A stretch of 64,000 nt of DNA, taken from J014 sp964486055 (GTDB taxonomy: Bacteria; Acidobacteriota; Blastocatellia; Pyrinomonadales; Pyrinomonadaceae). The position numbers and the translations under genes are program-made. The DNA lies in the NCBI GenBank assembly GCA_964486055.1, contig CAZALE010000001.1:1-64000 (forward strand), read 5' to 3'. The notes below the pieces were generated by a model. That model saw nothing but the letters and a program-made list of their open reading frames with translations, was not told the DNA's origin and ran no database searches. Shown here in pieces: positions 17,097 to 25,419 of this stretch. Position 1 is the first letter of the stretch, and every line of letters begins with the position of its first letter.

Positions 17097-18023
17097 ATGG
17101 CTAAAGCTAGTGAGATAAAAGATCTAGATTGCGGAGCTAGCGCATCGGAGGGGCTGCTAAAAGTACTTCTGACCAGAGGAGATGAAGTAGTCAAATTCGG
17201 TGCACTGGCGTTAGAAAATGGTGAGGATGTAGAGGTAATTCATGACCTGCGAGTTTCCATTAGAAGATTGAGGAGCGCTCTGCGGGATTTTTCTGAATTC
17301 ATGGACAAGAAGACTTTGAAGCCGATTAGACGCAAGCTAAAGTTATTGGCTGGTATGCTAGGCGCGGTCCGTGATAGAGATGTGGTTTGTGATGCCTTAG
17401 AGAAACTAAAGCACAAAGCTGAGGAAGAAATCTTGATACGGGGAATTAACAAATTAATAATGGAACAAAAGGAAGTTCGAGCTCAGGCATTCGATTTCTT
17501 TGCGCAAAACCTTAAACCACAGATTAGAGAGTTTCAGTCTGTATTTCCTGAGATTATAATAGCTTCTACCGGTAGGATTGGTTTTTCTTTCGGGCATTTG
17601 GGTAAGATCGTCATCATAAAGAACCTTGAAGCTTTTTTAAGATCAAGCACCAGTTTATATGACCCATTTGATATCGAGTCATTGCACGAGTTACGGATAG
17701 CTGGCAAAAGACTTCGATATTCGATTGAGACCTTTTCTATATGCAGCCAACAAGAAGTAGCCGAAAACTTCGCATCAAAAATAGCTGAGATGCAAAGCGC
17801 TCTCGGTGAGCTACATGATGCAGATGTCTGGATACAAGGACTAAAAAATAGATTGGTGGATGAGAGAATAGACAAAAAATTAGGGCTATGGCTAGTGTCT
17901 GAATTTGTGAAAAAAAGGACTCAAAGTTACAGACAGGGGATAAGGCTTTGGTCAGATTGGATTGAGAGTAATTTCTTGGAAAACCTCAGGGACTATGCTG
18001 AAGCTTTTGGTAGGTACGAATAA
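17097..18023 (+). CDS. CHAD domain protein
   Basis: 308 residues made of one CHAD domain with its two related helical halves: EVIHDLRVSIRRLRSALRDF (about 43-62) and ESLHELRIAGKRLRYSIETF (about 199-218). The conserved His and the Arg/Lys rows form a basic channel known to bind inorganic polyphosphate in this family. No CYTH or triphosphatase domain is fused. Its last 29 nt overlap rdgB, indicating cotranscription with a nucleotide-sanitising pyrophosphatase. Confidence 0.88.
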   Translation: MAKASEIKDLDCGASASEGLLKVLLTRGDEVVKFGALALENGEDVEVIHDLRVSIRRLRSALRDFSEFMDKKTLKPIRRKLKLLAGMLGAVRDRDVVCDALEKLKHKAEEEILIRGINKLIMEQKEVRAQAFDFFAQNLKPQIREFQSVFPEIIIASTGRIGFSFGHLGKIVIIKNLEAFLRSSTSLYDPFDIESLHELRIAGKRLRYSIETFSICSQQEVAENFASKIAEMQSALGELHDADVWIQGLKNRLVDERIDKKLGLWLVSEFVKKRTQSYRQGIRLWSDWIESNFLENLRDYAEAFGRYE

Positions 18024-18597
18024 CACAGGGAAGTTACTGGAGATCAAGGATAAGATGAGTCAGCTGCACATTGAACTTCTGAGTTTAGTGGATTTTCCAT
18101 ACGTGATCCAACCAGATGAAGTTGGTAACACCTTTGCTGAAAATGCTGCCTTAAAGGCGAAATCCTATGCTCTACAGACAGGGTGCTGGACATTGGCTGA
18201 CGACTCAGGATTAGAGGTAAAAGCTTTAGATGGAAGGCCAGGTGTATTATCCGCAAGGTATGCTGGCCATAATGCCTCGGACAAAGAAAACCTAGAAAAA
18301 CTTCTTCGAGAATTGGATGGGAAGAAAGATCGAGCGGCTCGCTTTGTGTGTGTCATGGCAGTTTCAGACCAGGATGGGCGTATAAGGTTTCTTGCTGAAG
18401 GCACGTGTAATGGTATAATATCCACTGAGCCAAGAGGAGACAACGGATTCGGGTATGACCCTGTTTTTATCCCTGAGATGTTTGACAAAACATTTGCCGA
18501 GCTTACTCTCGATCAAAAACAAAAAATAAGCCATCGTGCAAAGGCATTGGAAAAAATTATTTCATTTTTTCGTGATTTTACCGATGATTTAACTTGA
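17995..18597 (+). CDS. rdgB: XTP/dITP diphosphatase RdgB (HAM1 family)
   Basis: Hydrolyses deaminated purine triphosphates (XTP, dITP) to monophosphates and keeps them out of DNA and RNA. The ATG at 17995 gives the standard start LKLLVGTNNTGKLLEIK and 200 residues, the family length. Motifs: GTNNTGK, ENAALKAKSYA, ADDSGLEVKALDGRPGVLSARYAG, NGFGYDPVF, and SHRAKAL near the end. It overlaps the CHAD gene by 29 nt. The tRNA-Pro promoter overlaps its stop codon. Confidence 0.94.
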   Translation: MLKLLVGTNNTGKLLEIKDKMSQLHIELLSLVDFPYVIQPDEVGNTFAENAALKAKSYALQTGCWTLADDSGLEVKALDGRPGVLSARYAGHNASDKENLEKLLRELDGKKDRAARFVCVMAVSDQDGRIRFLAEGTCNGIISTEPRGDNGFGYDPVFIPEMFDKTFAELTLDQKQKISHRAKALEKIISFFRDFTDDLT

Positions 18598-18622
18598 CCT
18601 TTGCCGCTTCTATTTGTAAAAT
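18594..18622 (+). promoter_or_regulatory. Sigma-70 promoter of tRNA-Pro (and possibly HU)
   Basis: TTGACC (18594-18599), a 17-nt spacer and TAAAAT (18617-18622). This is one of the best promoter matches in the window. It overlaps the rdgB stop codon and would start RNA about 33 nt before the mature tRNA. Confidence 0.7.
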
Positions 18623-18660
18623 CCGCTACTTGTGATGTTTCTTATTTGAAACATCAAAGG

Positions 18661-18738
<78 letters not shown>

Positions 18739-18750
18739 ATCCAAAAGCTG

Positions 18751-18779
18751 CTGTTTCTCAATGTTCTGTAGAGAAACAG
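18751..18779 (+). other. Hairpin between tRNA-Pro and HU
   Basis: Perfect 9-bp stem CTGTTTCTC / GAGAAACAG with an 11-nt loop, 12 nt after the tRNA. It is followed by TAATTTG, not a U-run, so it is a poor intrinsic terminator. It may be a processing or attenuation structure in a tRNA-HU transcript. Confidence 0.45.
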
Positions 18780-18816
18780 TAATTTGTAATCCAAAAAAAT
18801 CTAAACGGAGGAGAAC

Positions 18817-19110
18817 ATGGCTAAGAAAGCTCTAACACAGACAGAAATCGTTAACGAATTAGCAAAGAAGTGCGGATTGAAGAAGGCTCAGGTCAAGGAC
18901 TTCTTCAACGCTCTGGCGGAATTAGCTAAGAGTGAAGTGAAGAAGGCTGGAGAATTTACTCTGCCCGGCTTTGGTAAATTCGTAAAAGCAACCCGCAAAG
19001 CTCGTGAAGGACGCAATCCTTCCACGGGTGCACCAATTAAAATTCCTGCCAAAACGGTTGTAAAATTCCGAGTCGGCAAGGCACTCAGAGAAGCTGTTGG
19101 TGGCAAGTAA
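18817..19110 (+). CDS. hup: HU-family DNA-binding protein
   Basis: 97 residues of the HU/IHF fold: an N-terminal helical pair (TQTEIVNELAKKCGLKKAQV), the GFGKF turn, and the DNA-binding arm REGRNPSTGAPIKIPAKTVV, which carries the conserved RNPxTG and the Pro that wedges into DNA. HU bends and compacts chromosomal DNA as a dimer. The start has a consensus ribosome site (GGAGGAGAAC before ATG). No separate promoter is obvious after the tRNA, so it may be read from the tRNA promoter. A strong terminator follows. Confidence 0.95.
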   Translation: MAKKALTQTEIVNELAKKCGLKKAQVKDFFNALAELAKSEVKKAGEFTLPGFGKFVKATRKAREGRNPSTGAPIKIPAKTVVKFRVGKALREAVGGK

Positions 19111-19120
19111 ACTTAAATGA

Positions 19121-19154
19121 AAGAAGGCAACCTGCAAGGTTTGCCTTCTTTTCT
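19121..19154 (+). terminator. Intrinsic terminator of HU
   Basis: AAGAAGGCAA (19121-19130) pairs perfectly with TTGCCTTCTT (19141-19150), and the T-rich tract continues after it. It lies 10 nt past the HU stop codon. Confidence 0.85.
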
Positions 19155-19246
19155 TGCTTTAAATATGCCAAATCCTCAAAGGCAGAAGCTGTCTACGGGG
19201 TTCTTTCTTTCATTAAGCTATTTATACCATCGAAAGCTTTTAAATT

Positions 19247-20002
19247 ATGCATAAGTTAGTCTTAGTTCGGCACGGCGAGAGCGAGTGGAATAGGGAAAAT
19301 CGTTTCACTGGGTGGAAAGACGTTGGGCTTTCTGAAAAAGGTTGTGCGGAGGCAATCGAAGCTGGAAAGTTATTGAAGAGTGAAGGCTTTTTTTTCGATA
19401 AAGCCTATACCTCCGTGTTAAAGCGGGCCATTAAGACACTTTGGCTGATTTTAGAAGAGATGGATTTAATGTGGATCCCACAAGTTAAATCCTGGCGTTT
19501 AAATGAAAGACATTACGGAGCTCTGCAAGGATTGAATAAAGCTGAAATGGCAGCGAAATATGGTGAAGAGCAAGTATTAATTTGGCGCAGAAGTTATGAC
19601 ACACGGCCTCCGGGGTTAGCAGACGATGATGAGAGACTTATAGAGTTGAAGAATGATCCGAGGTATGCGGAGATCCCTGCTGAAAGCTTTCCTAAGACTG
19701 AATGTCTTAAGGATACGGTCGACCGCGTTGTTCCATATTGGGAAAATGAGATAGCTCCAAAAATTAAATCAGGAGAGAGAATTATAATAGTCGCTCATGG
19801 AAACTCCCTAAGAGCCTTGGTCAAATACTTAGACAAGGTGACAGATGTTGATATTGTCAAGTTAAACATTCCAACCGGTATACCATTAGTTTATGAACTG
19901 AATGATGATTTACAGCCAATTAAAAACTATTATTTAGGCGATCCGGAAGCAATAAGAGCAGCACAAGAGGCGGTAGCTAATCAAGGTAGAGTCAAGCAGT
20001 AG
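19247..20002 (+). CDS. gpmA: 2,3-bisphosphoglycerate-dependent phosphoglycerate mutase
   Basis: Interconverts 3- and 2-phosphoglycerate in glycolysis and gluconeogenesis. 251 residues. The phospho-accepting His is in LVRHGESEWN (His 9), with FTGWKDVGLSEKG, ERHYGALQGLNKAE (proton-donor region), RRSYDTRPPG and the second His in IIVAHGNSLRALVKYL. All the features of dPGM rather than a broad-specificity phosphatase are present. The ATG lacks a clear ribosome site. The acyltransferase gene follows after 2 nt. Confidence 0.94.
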   Translation: MHKLVLVRHGESEWNRENRFTGWKDVGLSEKGCAEAIEAGKLLKSEGFFFDKAYTSVLKRAIKTLWLILEEMDLMWIPQVKSWRLNERHYGALQGLNKAEMAAKYGEEQVLIWRRSYDTRPPGLADDDERLIELKNDPRYAEIPAESFPKTECLKDTVDRVVPYWENEIAPKIKSGERIIIVAHGNSLRALVKYLDKVTDVDIVKLNIPTGIPLVYELNDDLQPIKNYYLGDPEAIRAAQEAVANQGRVKQ

Positions 20003-20004
20003 AA

Positions 20005-20826
20005 ATGCTTCCACAGCCAACGCAGCAAGAAATCCAAGCTCTCTCTATAATTGAACGCATAGGTTTTCGTCTTTCCAGTAAGATGAATTCAGGGAGATGG
20101 AAAGACGTAATGACGTTTTTGCAGAGATACATTGGTTCGACATGGATAAAACTCTGCACTTACAATTTGATCAATGTTTTTGATTTGGAGAATTTCGAAA
20201 AAACTGACCCAAATCGGCCTATCCTGATCGTTGCAAATCATCGCTCATATTTCGATATGTACGTTGTTTCCGCAATGCTTTTCAGGATGACAAAGCGAAA
20301 ATTTTACTTGTATTTTCCCGTACGAGCGCGTTTTTTCTATGACTCTGTTGCTGGCTGGTTCGTTAATTTCATAATGGGATGGTTTTCCATGTACCCACCA
20401 TTTTTTCGGGAGGCCAGAGAAGTCAAAAAGCGGGAATTTGACAAATTTTCATTAAGATTTTTAATCGAGGTCTGTTCTGAAGATAAGCCGAATATAGTCG
20501 GATTTCATCCAGAAGGTAAGAGAAATCTAGGGCCAGATCCGTATACTTTTCTACCAGCGCAGCCGGGTATCGGTAGGATAATTATGCAATCTAAACCTCA
20601 AGTTGTGCCTGTCTTTGTTGTAGGACTTGGCAATAATTTAGCTAAGCAAGTTCTTGGGAATTGGATGGGCGGGGAAAAGATCAGAATCTGGTTTGGAGAG
20701 CCATTAGATTTATCAGAATTCTATAAAAGGCCAGATAGATTAAGAACACATAAAGAAATAGCAGATTTTCTCATGTCGAAGATTGCTGAGTTAGCTAATA
20801 AGGATAGGGAACTTTTTAGTAAGTAG
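20005..20826 (+). CDS. PlsC-type 1-acylglycerol-3-phosphate acyltransferase
   Basis: 273 residues of the PlsC/LPLAT family. It has the catalytic NHRSYFD (HX4D, about 74-80) and the substrate motif FHPEGKRNLG, followed by PGIGRIIMQSKPQVVPVFVVG. It transfers an acyl chain to lysophosphatidate or a related lysolipid at the inner membrane. It is 2 nt downstream of gpmA, so cotranscribed. Which lysolipid it uses cannot be told. Confidence 0.85.
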   Translation: MLPQPTQQEIQALSIIERIGFRLSSKMNSGRWKDVMTFLQRYIGSTWIKLCTYNLINVFDLENFEKTDPNRPILIVANHRSYFDMYVVSAMLFRMTKRKFYLYFPVRARFFYDSVAGWFVNFIMGWFSMYPPFFREAREVKKREFDKFSLRFLIEVCSEDKPNIVGFHPEGKRNLGPDPYTFLPAQPGIGRIIMQSKPQVVPVFVVGLGNNLAKQVLGNWMGGEKIRIWFGEPLDLSEFYKRPDRLRTHKEIADFLMSKIAELANKDRELFSK

Positions 20827-20840
20827 CTGGCTACATTGAC

Positions 20841-20867
20841 TTGACAGTAATTTTCAATTGGTATAAA
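20841..20867 (+). promoter_or_regulatory. Promoter of the peptidoglycan-binding protein gene
   Basis: TTGACA (20841-20846) followed by TATAAA (20862-20867), spacer 15 nt; alternatively TAAAAG at 20864-20869 with a 17-nt spacer. It lies 34 nt before the ATG and just after the stop of the acyltransferase gene. Confidence 0.5.
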
Positions 20868-20900
20868 AGACTATGTGCAATTGTAAAGGAGGGAAAAAAT

Positions 20901-21539
20901 ATGAAGTGGTTATTGAATATTGCTTTAACCGTGTTTGTTGCGATGACCTTTGTATCCGCGCAACAAAGTCAGTCAGGTGAAACTCAGACAAATCAAGCAC
21001 AAAGCACGCAGAAAACTGAAAAGAAAAGATCTCCGGCTTTTCGTGCGACGAAAGATCAGATAATTCAGGCTCAAAAGAAGCTTCAGGTTGCTGAAACCGG
21101 TAAATTGGACGAGGCAACGCGTGCCGCCATAAAGAAGTATCAATCAGAGAATGGTTTAAGAGCCACAGGCACTCTGAATCGTGCAACTTTAGAGAAAATG
21201 GGGATTCCACTTACAGATAAGCAGAAGCAAATACCGATAAATCCGAATCAATATGCTTCTGCAAAGGGAGACTCTGAAAAGCGTCCTAGAGGCCCTGTCT
21301 TCCGCGCAACAAAGGAGCAAGTAGAAAAAGCTCAAGAGATACTAACTAACGCGGGTTACTTTAAAGGCGCTAAGACGGGTAAATTAGATAAAGATACGCG
21401 CGAGGCTTTAAGGAAGTATCAAGAAGCGAATGGCCTTAAGAAGACTGGAACGTTAAATCCTGATACGCTGCAAAAAATGGGAATAGAGCTCACTGAAAAA
21501 CAAAAGGAGATGTTGAATAAAAAGAAAGCCTCTCAGTAA
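20901..21539 (+). CDS. Secreted protein with two peptidoglycan-binding domains
   Basis: 212 residues from the ATG at 20901 (ribosome site AAAGGAGGG). It has a signal peptide (KWLLNIALTVFVAMTFVSA), a Gln/Thr-rich linker, and two PG_binding_1 repeats: about 48-100 (KDQIIQAQKKLQVAETGKLD ... LRATGTLNRATLEKMGI) and about 140-200 (KEQVEKAQEILTNAGYF ... LKKTGTLNPDTLQKMGI). There is no catalytic domain. It probably sits in the periplasm bound to the wall as an adaptor. It has its own promoter and a strong terminator. Confidence 0.85.
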   Translation: MKWLLNIALTVFVAMTFVSAQQSQSGETQTNQAQSTQKTEKKRSPAFRATKDQIIQAQKKLQVAETGKLDEATRAAIKKYQSENGLRATGTLNRATLEKMGIPLTDKQKQIPINPNQYASAKGDSEKRPRGPVFRATKEQVEKAQEILTNAGYFKGAKTGKLDKDTREALRKYQEANGLKKTGTLNPDTLQKMGIELTEKQKEMLNKKKASQ

Positions 21540-21903
21540 TAGCAGAGAATCGAATACTGCTTTCGTTTTAGAATTATGATTGTTGAGCGGGAGTAACATT
21601 AGACTTCTGATAGATCTTCACCAAAAATACAAGCTCTGCATGCAGAGCTTGTATTTTTTTACAGGTCTGAGACGGATGTTTTTAAGTCCTTTGTTCGGAG
21701 TCATAGCTGATGAAGCTACTTAATTGGCTAATGACTGATCTTAACGCGTATGAATGGCTAATTTACGCTTGCAGATGGTTAGTGTTACGTTTACGGGTAA
21801 ATGCTAAAGCTACCGTTATAGGGCTATCGCATTTTTTAGTTTATTAGAGGCGCTCGGTATAAATTCTTTGTTTATTTAAATAACAGAGATTTTTGTAGTT
21901 TTG
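21540..21903. other. Convergent intergenic region before ftsY
   Basis: 364 bp. It contains the bidirectional terminator at 21623-21660. In the remaining 240 bp I see no gene, RNA fold or repeat beyond two short TGGCTAAT copies. Confidence 0.5.
21623..21660. terminator. Perfect palindromic bidirectional terminator
   Basis: 18-nt arms (21623-21640 and 21641-21658) pair perfectly with no spacer, running from AAAAATACAAGC outward to GCTTGTATTTTT. It has a T-run in both directions and lies between two convergent genes, so it can end both transcripts. Confidence 0.88.
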
Positions 21904-22929
21904 CTACTCGAATAAACTTTGTGCATATTTAACAGGGTCAAAAACTATCAAATCATCTATTTTTTCGCCAATACCAACGTAGCGAATGGGTAGAGAAAGC
22001 TCTTTAGCTATGCTTATTGCAATTCCTCCTTTTGCTGTGCCATCTAATTTTGTCAGCACTATTCCCGTTACGTTTGCCGTTTTCATAAACTGTCTAGCTT
22101 GTTCTAATCCATTTTGTCCGGTTACGGCGTCAATTACTAGTAAAGTTTCGTGTGGTGCACCCTCTACTTCACGTGAGGCTACTTTTTTCATCTTTTCAAG
22201 TTCTGCCATGAGGTTTGATTTATTGTGAAGCCTCCCAGCTGTATCAACTATTAAAACATCGATTCCGCGTGCCTTGGCTGCTTTTAAAGCATCGAAAAGC
22301 ACAGCAGCTGGATCGGTACCCTGTCGTTGTTGGATTATGCTTACACCGGCTCTATCTGCCCATATTTTCAGTTGGTCATTTGCAGCTGCGCGAAAAGTAT
22401 CTGCTGCGCATATCAAAACTTGATTTCCTTCGCTTTTAATTCTATAGGCAAGCTTGCCGATAGTCGTGGTTTTTCCAACACCGTTAACTCCTACGACCAT
22501 CAAGACATATGGCTTTATCCTTTGATCAAATCTTCTCTCATCATTAATTCCAGCTTTATCGGCTTCTTTGAGTATGCGAATTATTTCATCTCGAATTGCA
22601 TTTTTTAAAGTGTTTATATCGCCTATTTGACCGCGAGATACCTTCTGTTTGATGGAATCCAGGATTTCCATGGTTGTGGAGACACCTATATCGCTTGCAA
22701 TGAGTATCTCCTCCAATTCGTCCAGCAGACTATCATCAATTTTTCTACCTGCCCTGAATACTGAATTGAGTTTTTCCGTGAGTGAACTGCGCGTTTTCTC
22801 AATGGCATTTGCAAATCGGAAGCTGAATTCCTTTTCTATTCTTTCTTCCTCAGCTTTGAGCTCTTCTATACTTTTGTCTAAACCTAAAATTGAAGTCGAC
22901 AGAGGTTCTTTTCTTCTCCAAAAAACCAT
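21904..22929 (-). CDS. ftsY: Signal recognition particle receptor FtsY
   Basis: Docks SRP-ribosome complexes to the membrane translocon. 341 residues: a short acidic A region (about 1-45), the N domain helical bundle, and the G domain with P-loop GVNGVGKTTT (147-156), CAADTFRAAANDQL, DTAGRLHNKSNLMAEL, VLTKLDGTAKGG and the closing YVGIGEKIDDL. This matches FtsY rather than Ffh, which would carry an M domain. TATAAT lies 17 nt upstream of the start on the minus strand, and a short CTTCTT/AAGAAG hairpin lies between them. Confidence 0.95.
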   Translation of the reverse strand: MVFWRRKEPLSTSILGLDKSIEELKAEEERIEKEFSFRFANAIEKTRSSLTEKLNSVFRAGRKIDDSLLDELEEILIASDIGVSTTMEILDSIKQKVSRGQIGDINTLKNAIRDEIIRILKEADKAGINDERRFDQRIKPYVLMVVGVNGVGKTTTIGKLAYRIKSEGNQVLICAADTFRAAANDQLKIWADRAGVSIIQQRQGTDPAAVLFDALKAAKARGIDVLIVDTAGRLHNKSNLMAELEKMKKVASREVEGAPHETLLVIDAVTGQNGLEQARQFMKTANVTGIVLTKLDGTAKGGIAISIAKELSLPIRYVGIGEKIDDLIVFDPVKYAQSLFE

Positions 22930-23262
22930 AAGCTTCTTAAAAGAAGATTATAATTGACGCCTCGCAACGATGCTAGCAGCACATCGTATTTAGTTATTTA
23001 TCATGAGTCTAAGCATATTCGGCAAAATCCTTTTTACTGTTCTTAAATTTGCCTCGAGCACGTTGCCGAACACGACAAAAGTAAGCACGCCACGTGAATT
23101 TTTGTTTGGATTCGTTAGAAGAGTACCGAATGAATATCAATTTTTTAGATGAAAGATTTAGCTGGACTGCGTAAGAGCGACTAATAAGCTAATCAGCCGC
23201 TGAAGATTTTGTGTTCAAGAGCATTGGCTAAGATTTGGGCATTTTGGTTTTACATAAAACTT
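22930..23262 (-). promoter_or_regulatory. ftsY upstream region
   Basis: 333 bp without a gene. On the minus strand a perfect -10 TATAAT (22947-22952) precedes ftsY, with no good -35 box (TAGCAT at 17-nt spacing). A 6-bp inverted repeat ACGATG/CATCGT (22967-22987) covers the spacer and could be an operator. The rest is featureless. Confidence 0.4.
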
Positions 23263-25041
23263 TTAACTAGTTTGTTCCTGTTGAATTTTATTAGGATGGC
23301 CTGCACTCACGGGACGGATCTTGCCATCTGCGCATGCTCGGATCAATGCCTCTACTACCTTCCCATCGTATCTGATGCCCACATAGCTTTTAATAATGTT
23401 TAAGGCTTCTTCGGTTTTCATGGCTTTTTGATATGGTCTATCTGTTGTCATCGCGTCGAAAGTATCAGCGACGGAGATTATCTTGGCTTGCAGAGGGATT
23501 TCATCACCTTTTAAGCCTTGAGGGTAACCCTGACCATTTACCATTTCGTGATGCATGTACATTCCAGGTAAGAAATCTTTCATTGCCGGAATTTGAGACA
23601 TTATTTTATAGCCCTTCTGAGGATGGGTTTTCATTATTTCGAATTCTTCATCAGTCAGGGCGGCGGGTTTTTTGAGTATTTTATCGTCGATTGCTATCTT
23701 GCCAACATCATGTAGCAATGCACTGATGCGAAGTTTTTCTAACTCTTCATCATCAAGCCCTAAGTATTTGCCGATGACTACGGAAAAGCGTGCAACTCTT
23801 TCAGAATGACCTCGTGTGTATTTATCTTTTCCATCGATAGCGGCGGCCAGTGCTTTTACTGTGCCGACGAATAGTTCTCGATTCTCCCTAGCAGCTTTTG
23901 CTAATCGCTCGATATGATCCTGCAGTTTCTCACTCATTAAATTAAATGTTTCACCAAGTGTCTGCAGCTCCTTGAATGTATCAAGTTTTATTCGCGCAGA
24001 GAGATTACCTTCTGCTATCTGTGAAGCTGCCATTTCGAGAGTGAAAATTGGGTTAGTTAACACGCGTGCAAAGATCGCTCCAACTATCAATGCGAGCGCC
24101 GCAAAAACTAAGCTTATCATCCATGCTTGAAATCTCATTTGTTTTACTGAGGAGAGCGCCATTTGTTCATCTTGCATCGATATGACTCCGAAATAGACTT
24201 CATCTCCAAAATTTGCTGTCGAATACGCGCCTATCATTTCATGAGTTTTATTTCCGTACTCCGCAGTAAATGGTAATAGAGCCGATTGAACCTGTCTACT
24301 CGATGATTGCCATTCTTGTACTATCTTGAGATTGTTCAACAGTCTTTGTTTCTTTACCAGCTCCTCATCAGGATGATATATGGCTTTGCCCTGCTCATCT
24401 ACAACGAAAAGAATAGGTAAATTCGAGTTCCACAGTTCTTCTTCGCTCATTTTCTTCATCTCAGACATTACGACACTGAATTCCCTCAACGAAAACACCC
24501 CTATAACCGCCGCTTTTATCTCTGCTTGCTTCATAATAGGGACGGCTATTACAATTACTATCTCACCGCTACTGCGTAGATACTGAGGTTGGCTTATTGT
24601 AAAGCTTCTTCTACCAAGAGCTGCCAATTGCGACATGGATAATCTGTCGAGTTCATTTTCATCGAGTACTTCAGATTTATATAAGGATAATGGACTACCA
24701 CTGATTGGCCGAATTGAAATAGCTACTAAGAAAGGATTTTCTGCGAGCAGAGTCTTTAGTCTATTTTGGAGCAAAGTGGACGATAAATCTATCTCATTCG
24801 ATAACTCAAATCCTTTAGCTATACCTGAAATAATATCGAAATCCCTTTGTCCCAGCATTTCAATTTGTCGAGCTTTATCCTGAACCAGTTGGGTTTGGTA
24901 TCTGCTCTCGGAAGCCCTTAACTCTTTTGCACTTTTGTCGGAGAGAAACCAACTGGTCAAGATCAGAGGGAAAAGCCCGACTAGAAGAAGCATCGCTGAG
25001 ATTACGTAGATTAGGCTGATTTTATTTTTAGAAAATGACAT
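23263..25041 (-). CDS. Membrane Cache-HAMP-HD-GYP protein (c-di-GMP phosphodiesterase family)
   Basis: 592 residues. Membrane helix 1 is at about 9-31, a periplasmic Cache-like sensor at about 40-305, helix 2 at about 308-332 (WMISLVFAALALIVGAIFA), HAMP at about 333-386, and HD-GYP at about 395-575. The HD-GYP signature is intact: HSERVARFS, LLHDVGKIAIDD, MKTHPQKGY, MYMHHEMVNGQGYP and DTFDAMTTDRPY. The family hydrolyses cyclic-di-GMP, and some members hydrolyse cGAMP. The canonical HHExxDGxGYP reads Asn in place of Asp, which is a tolerated variant. Own promoter; no partner gene adjacent. Confidence 0.9.
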   Translation of the reverse strand: MSFSKNKISLIYVISAMLLLVGLFPLILTSWFLSDKSAKELRASESRYQTQLVQDKARQIEMLGQRDFDIISGIAKGFELSNEIDLSSTLLQNRLKTLLAENPFLVAISIRPISGSPLSLYKSEVLDENELDRLSMSQLAALGRRSFTISQPQYLRSSGEIVIVIAVPIMKQAEIKAAVIGVFSLREFSVVMSEMKKMSEEELWNSNLPILFVVDEQGKAIYHPDEELVKKQRLLNNLKIVQEWQSSSRQVQSALLPFTAEYGNKTHEMIGAYSTANFGDEVYFGVISMQDEQMALSSVKQMRFQAWMISLVFAALALIVGAIFARVLTNPIFTLEMAASQIAEGNLSARIKLDTFKELQTLGETFNLMSEKLQDHIERLAKAARENRELFVGTVKALAAAIDGKDKYTRGHSERVARFSVVIGKYLGLDDEELEKLRISALLHDVGKIAIDDKILKKPAALTDEEFEIMKTHPQKGYKIMSQIPAMKDFLPGMYMHHEMVNGQGYPQGLKGDEIPLQAKIISVADTFDAMTTDRPYQKAMKTEEALNIIKSYVGIRYDGKVVEALIRACADGKIRPVSAGHPNKIQQEQTS

Positions 25042-25072
25042 TTGCGACTCCCGGAAAAGGTCCGTCTCTTCG

Positions 25073-25102
25073 ATTGTAAAACATTGTTTTTGAAGGCGTC
25101 AA
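25073..25102 (-). promoter_or_regulatory. Promoter of the HD-GYP gene
   Basis: On the minus strand TTGACG (25097-25102), an 18-nt spacer, and TACAAT (25073-25078). The ATG is 31 nt further on, preceded by GGGAG. Confidence 0.6.
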
Positions 25103-25297
25103 TGATTAATTAATTGTAAGAATAACTCTGATAGCAACAATAGATGAGCTGTCAGCAGAAGAGGTTAATACCATAAACTAATTTTTCTGGCTCTGCGACG
25201 CTTATAAGTCACTAACACATAAGCCTGGAAAATCAAGGATCGCAGTGGACAATGGTTAAATTTTTGGAAAAAACTTGCCTTTATGATAAGAATTCGC

Positions 25298-25327
25298 TTG
25301 ACATTTATCTAGATAGGTTTATACAAT
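25298..25327 (+). promoter_or_regulatory. Promoter of the P-domain/FG-GAP gene
   Basis: TTGACA (25298-25303), an 18-nt spacer, and TACAAT (25322-25327); TATACA at 25320 with a 16-nt spacer is an alternative. The leader is about 85 nt. Confidence 0.65.
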
Positions 25328-25419
25328 GAATCCACTCAGTTTCTTCTGGCTTTAAGCATTTTAATTGAAGCCAAAAGATAGGATAGTCATAAATCTTACT
25401 TTGAAGAGGAGGGAATCCG

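Larger units (their letters stand above)
25042..25419. other. Divergent promoter region, HD-GYP gene / P-domain protein gene
   Basis: 378 bp with one promoter at each end (25073-25102 minus, 25298-25327 plus). A leader hairpin TGGCTT/AAGCCA (25347-25373) precedes the P-domain gene. The middle section (25110-25290) holds nothing I recognise. Confidence 0.5.
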
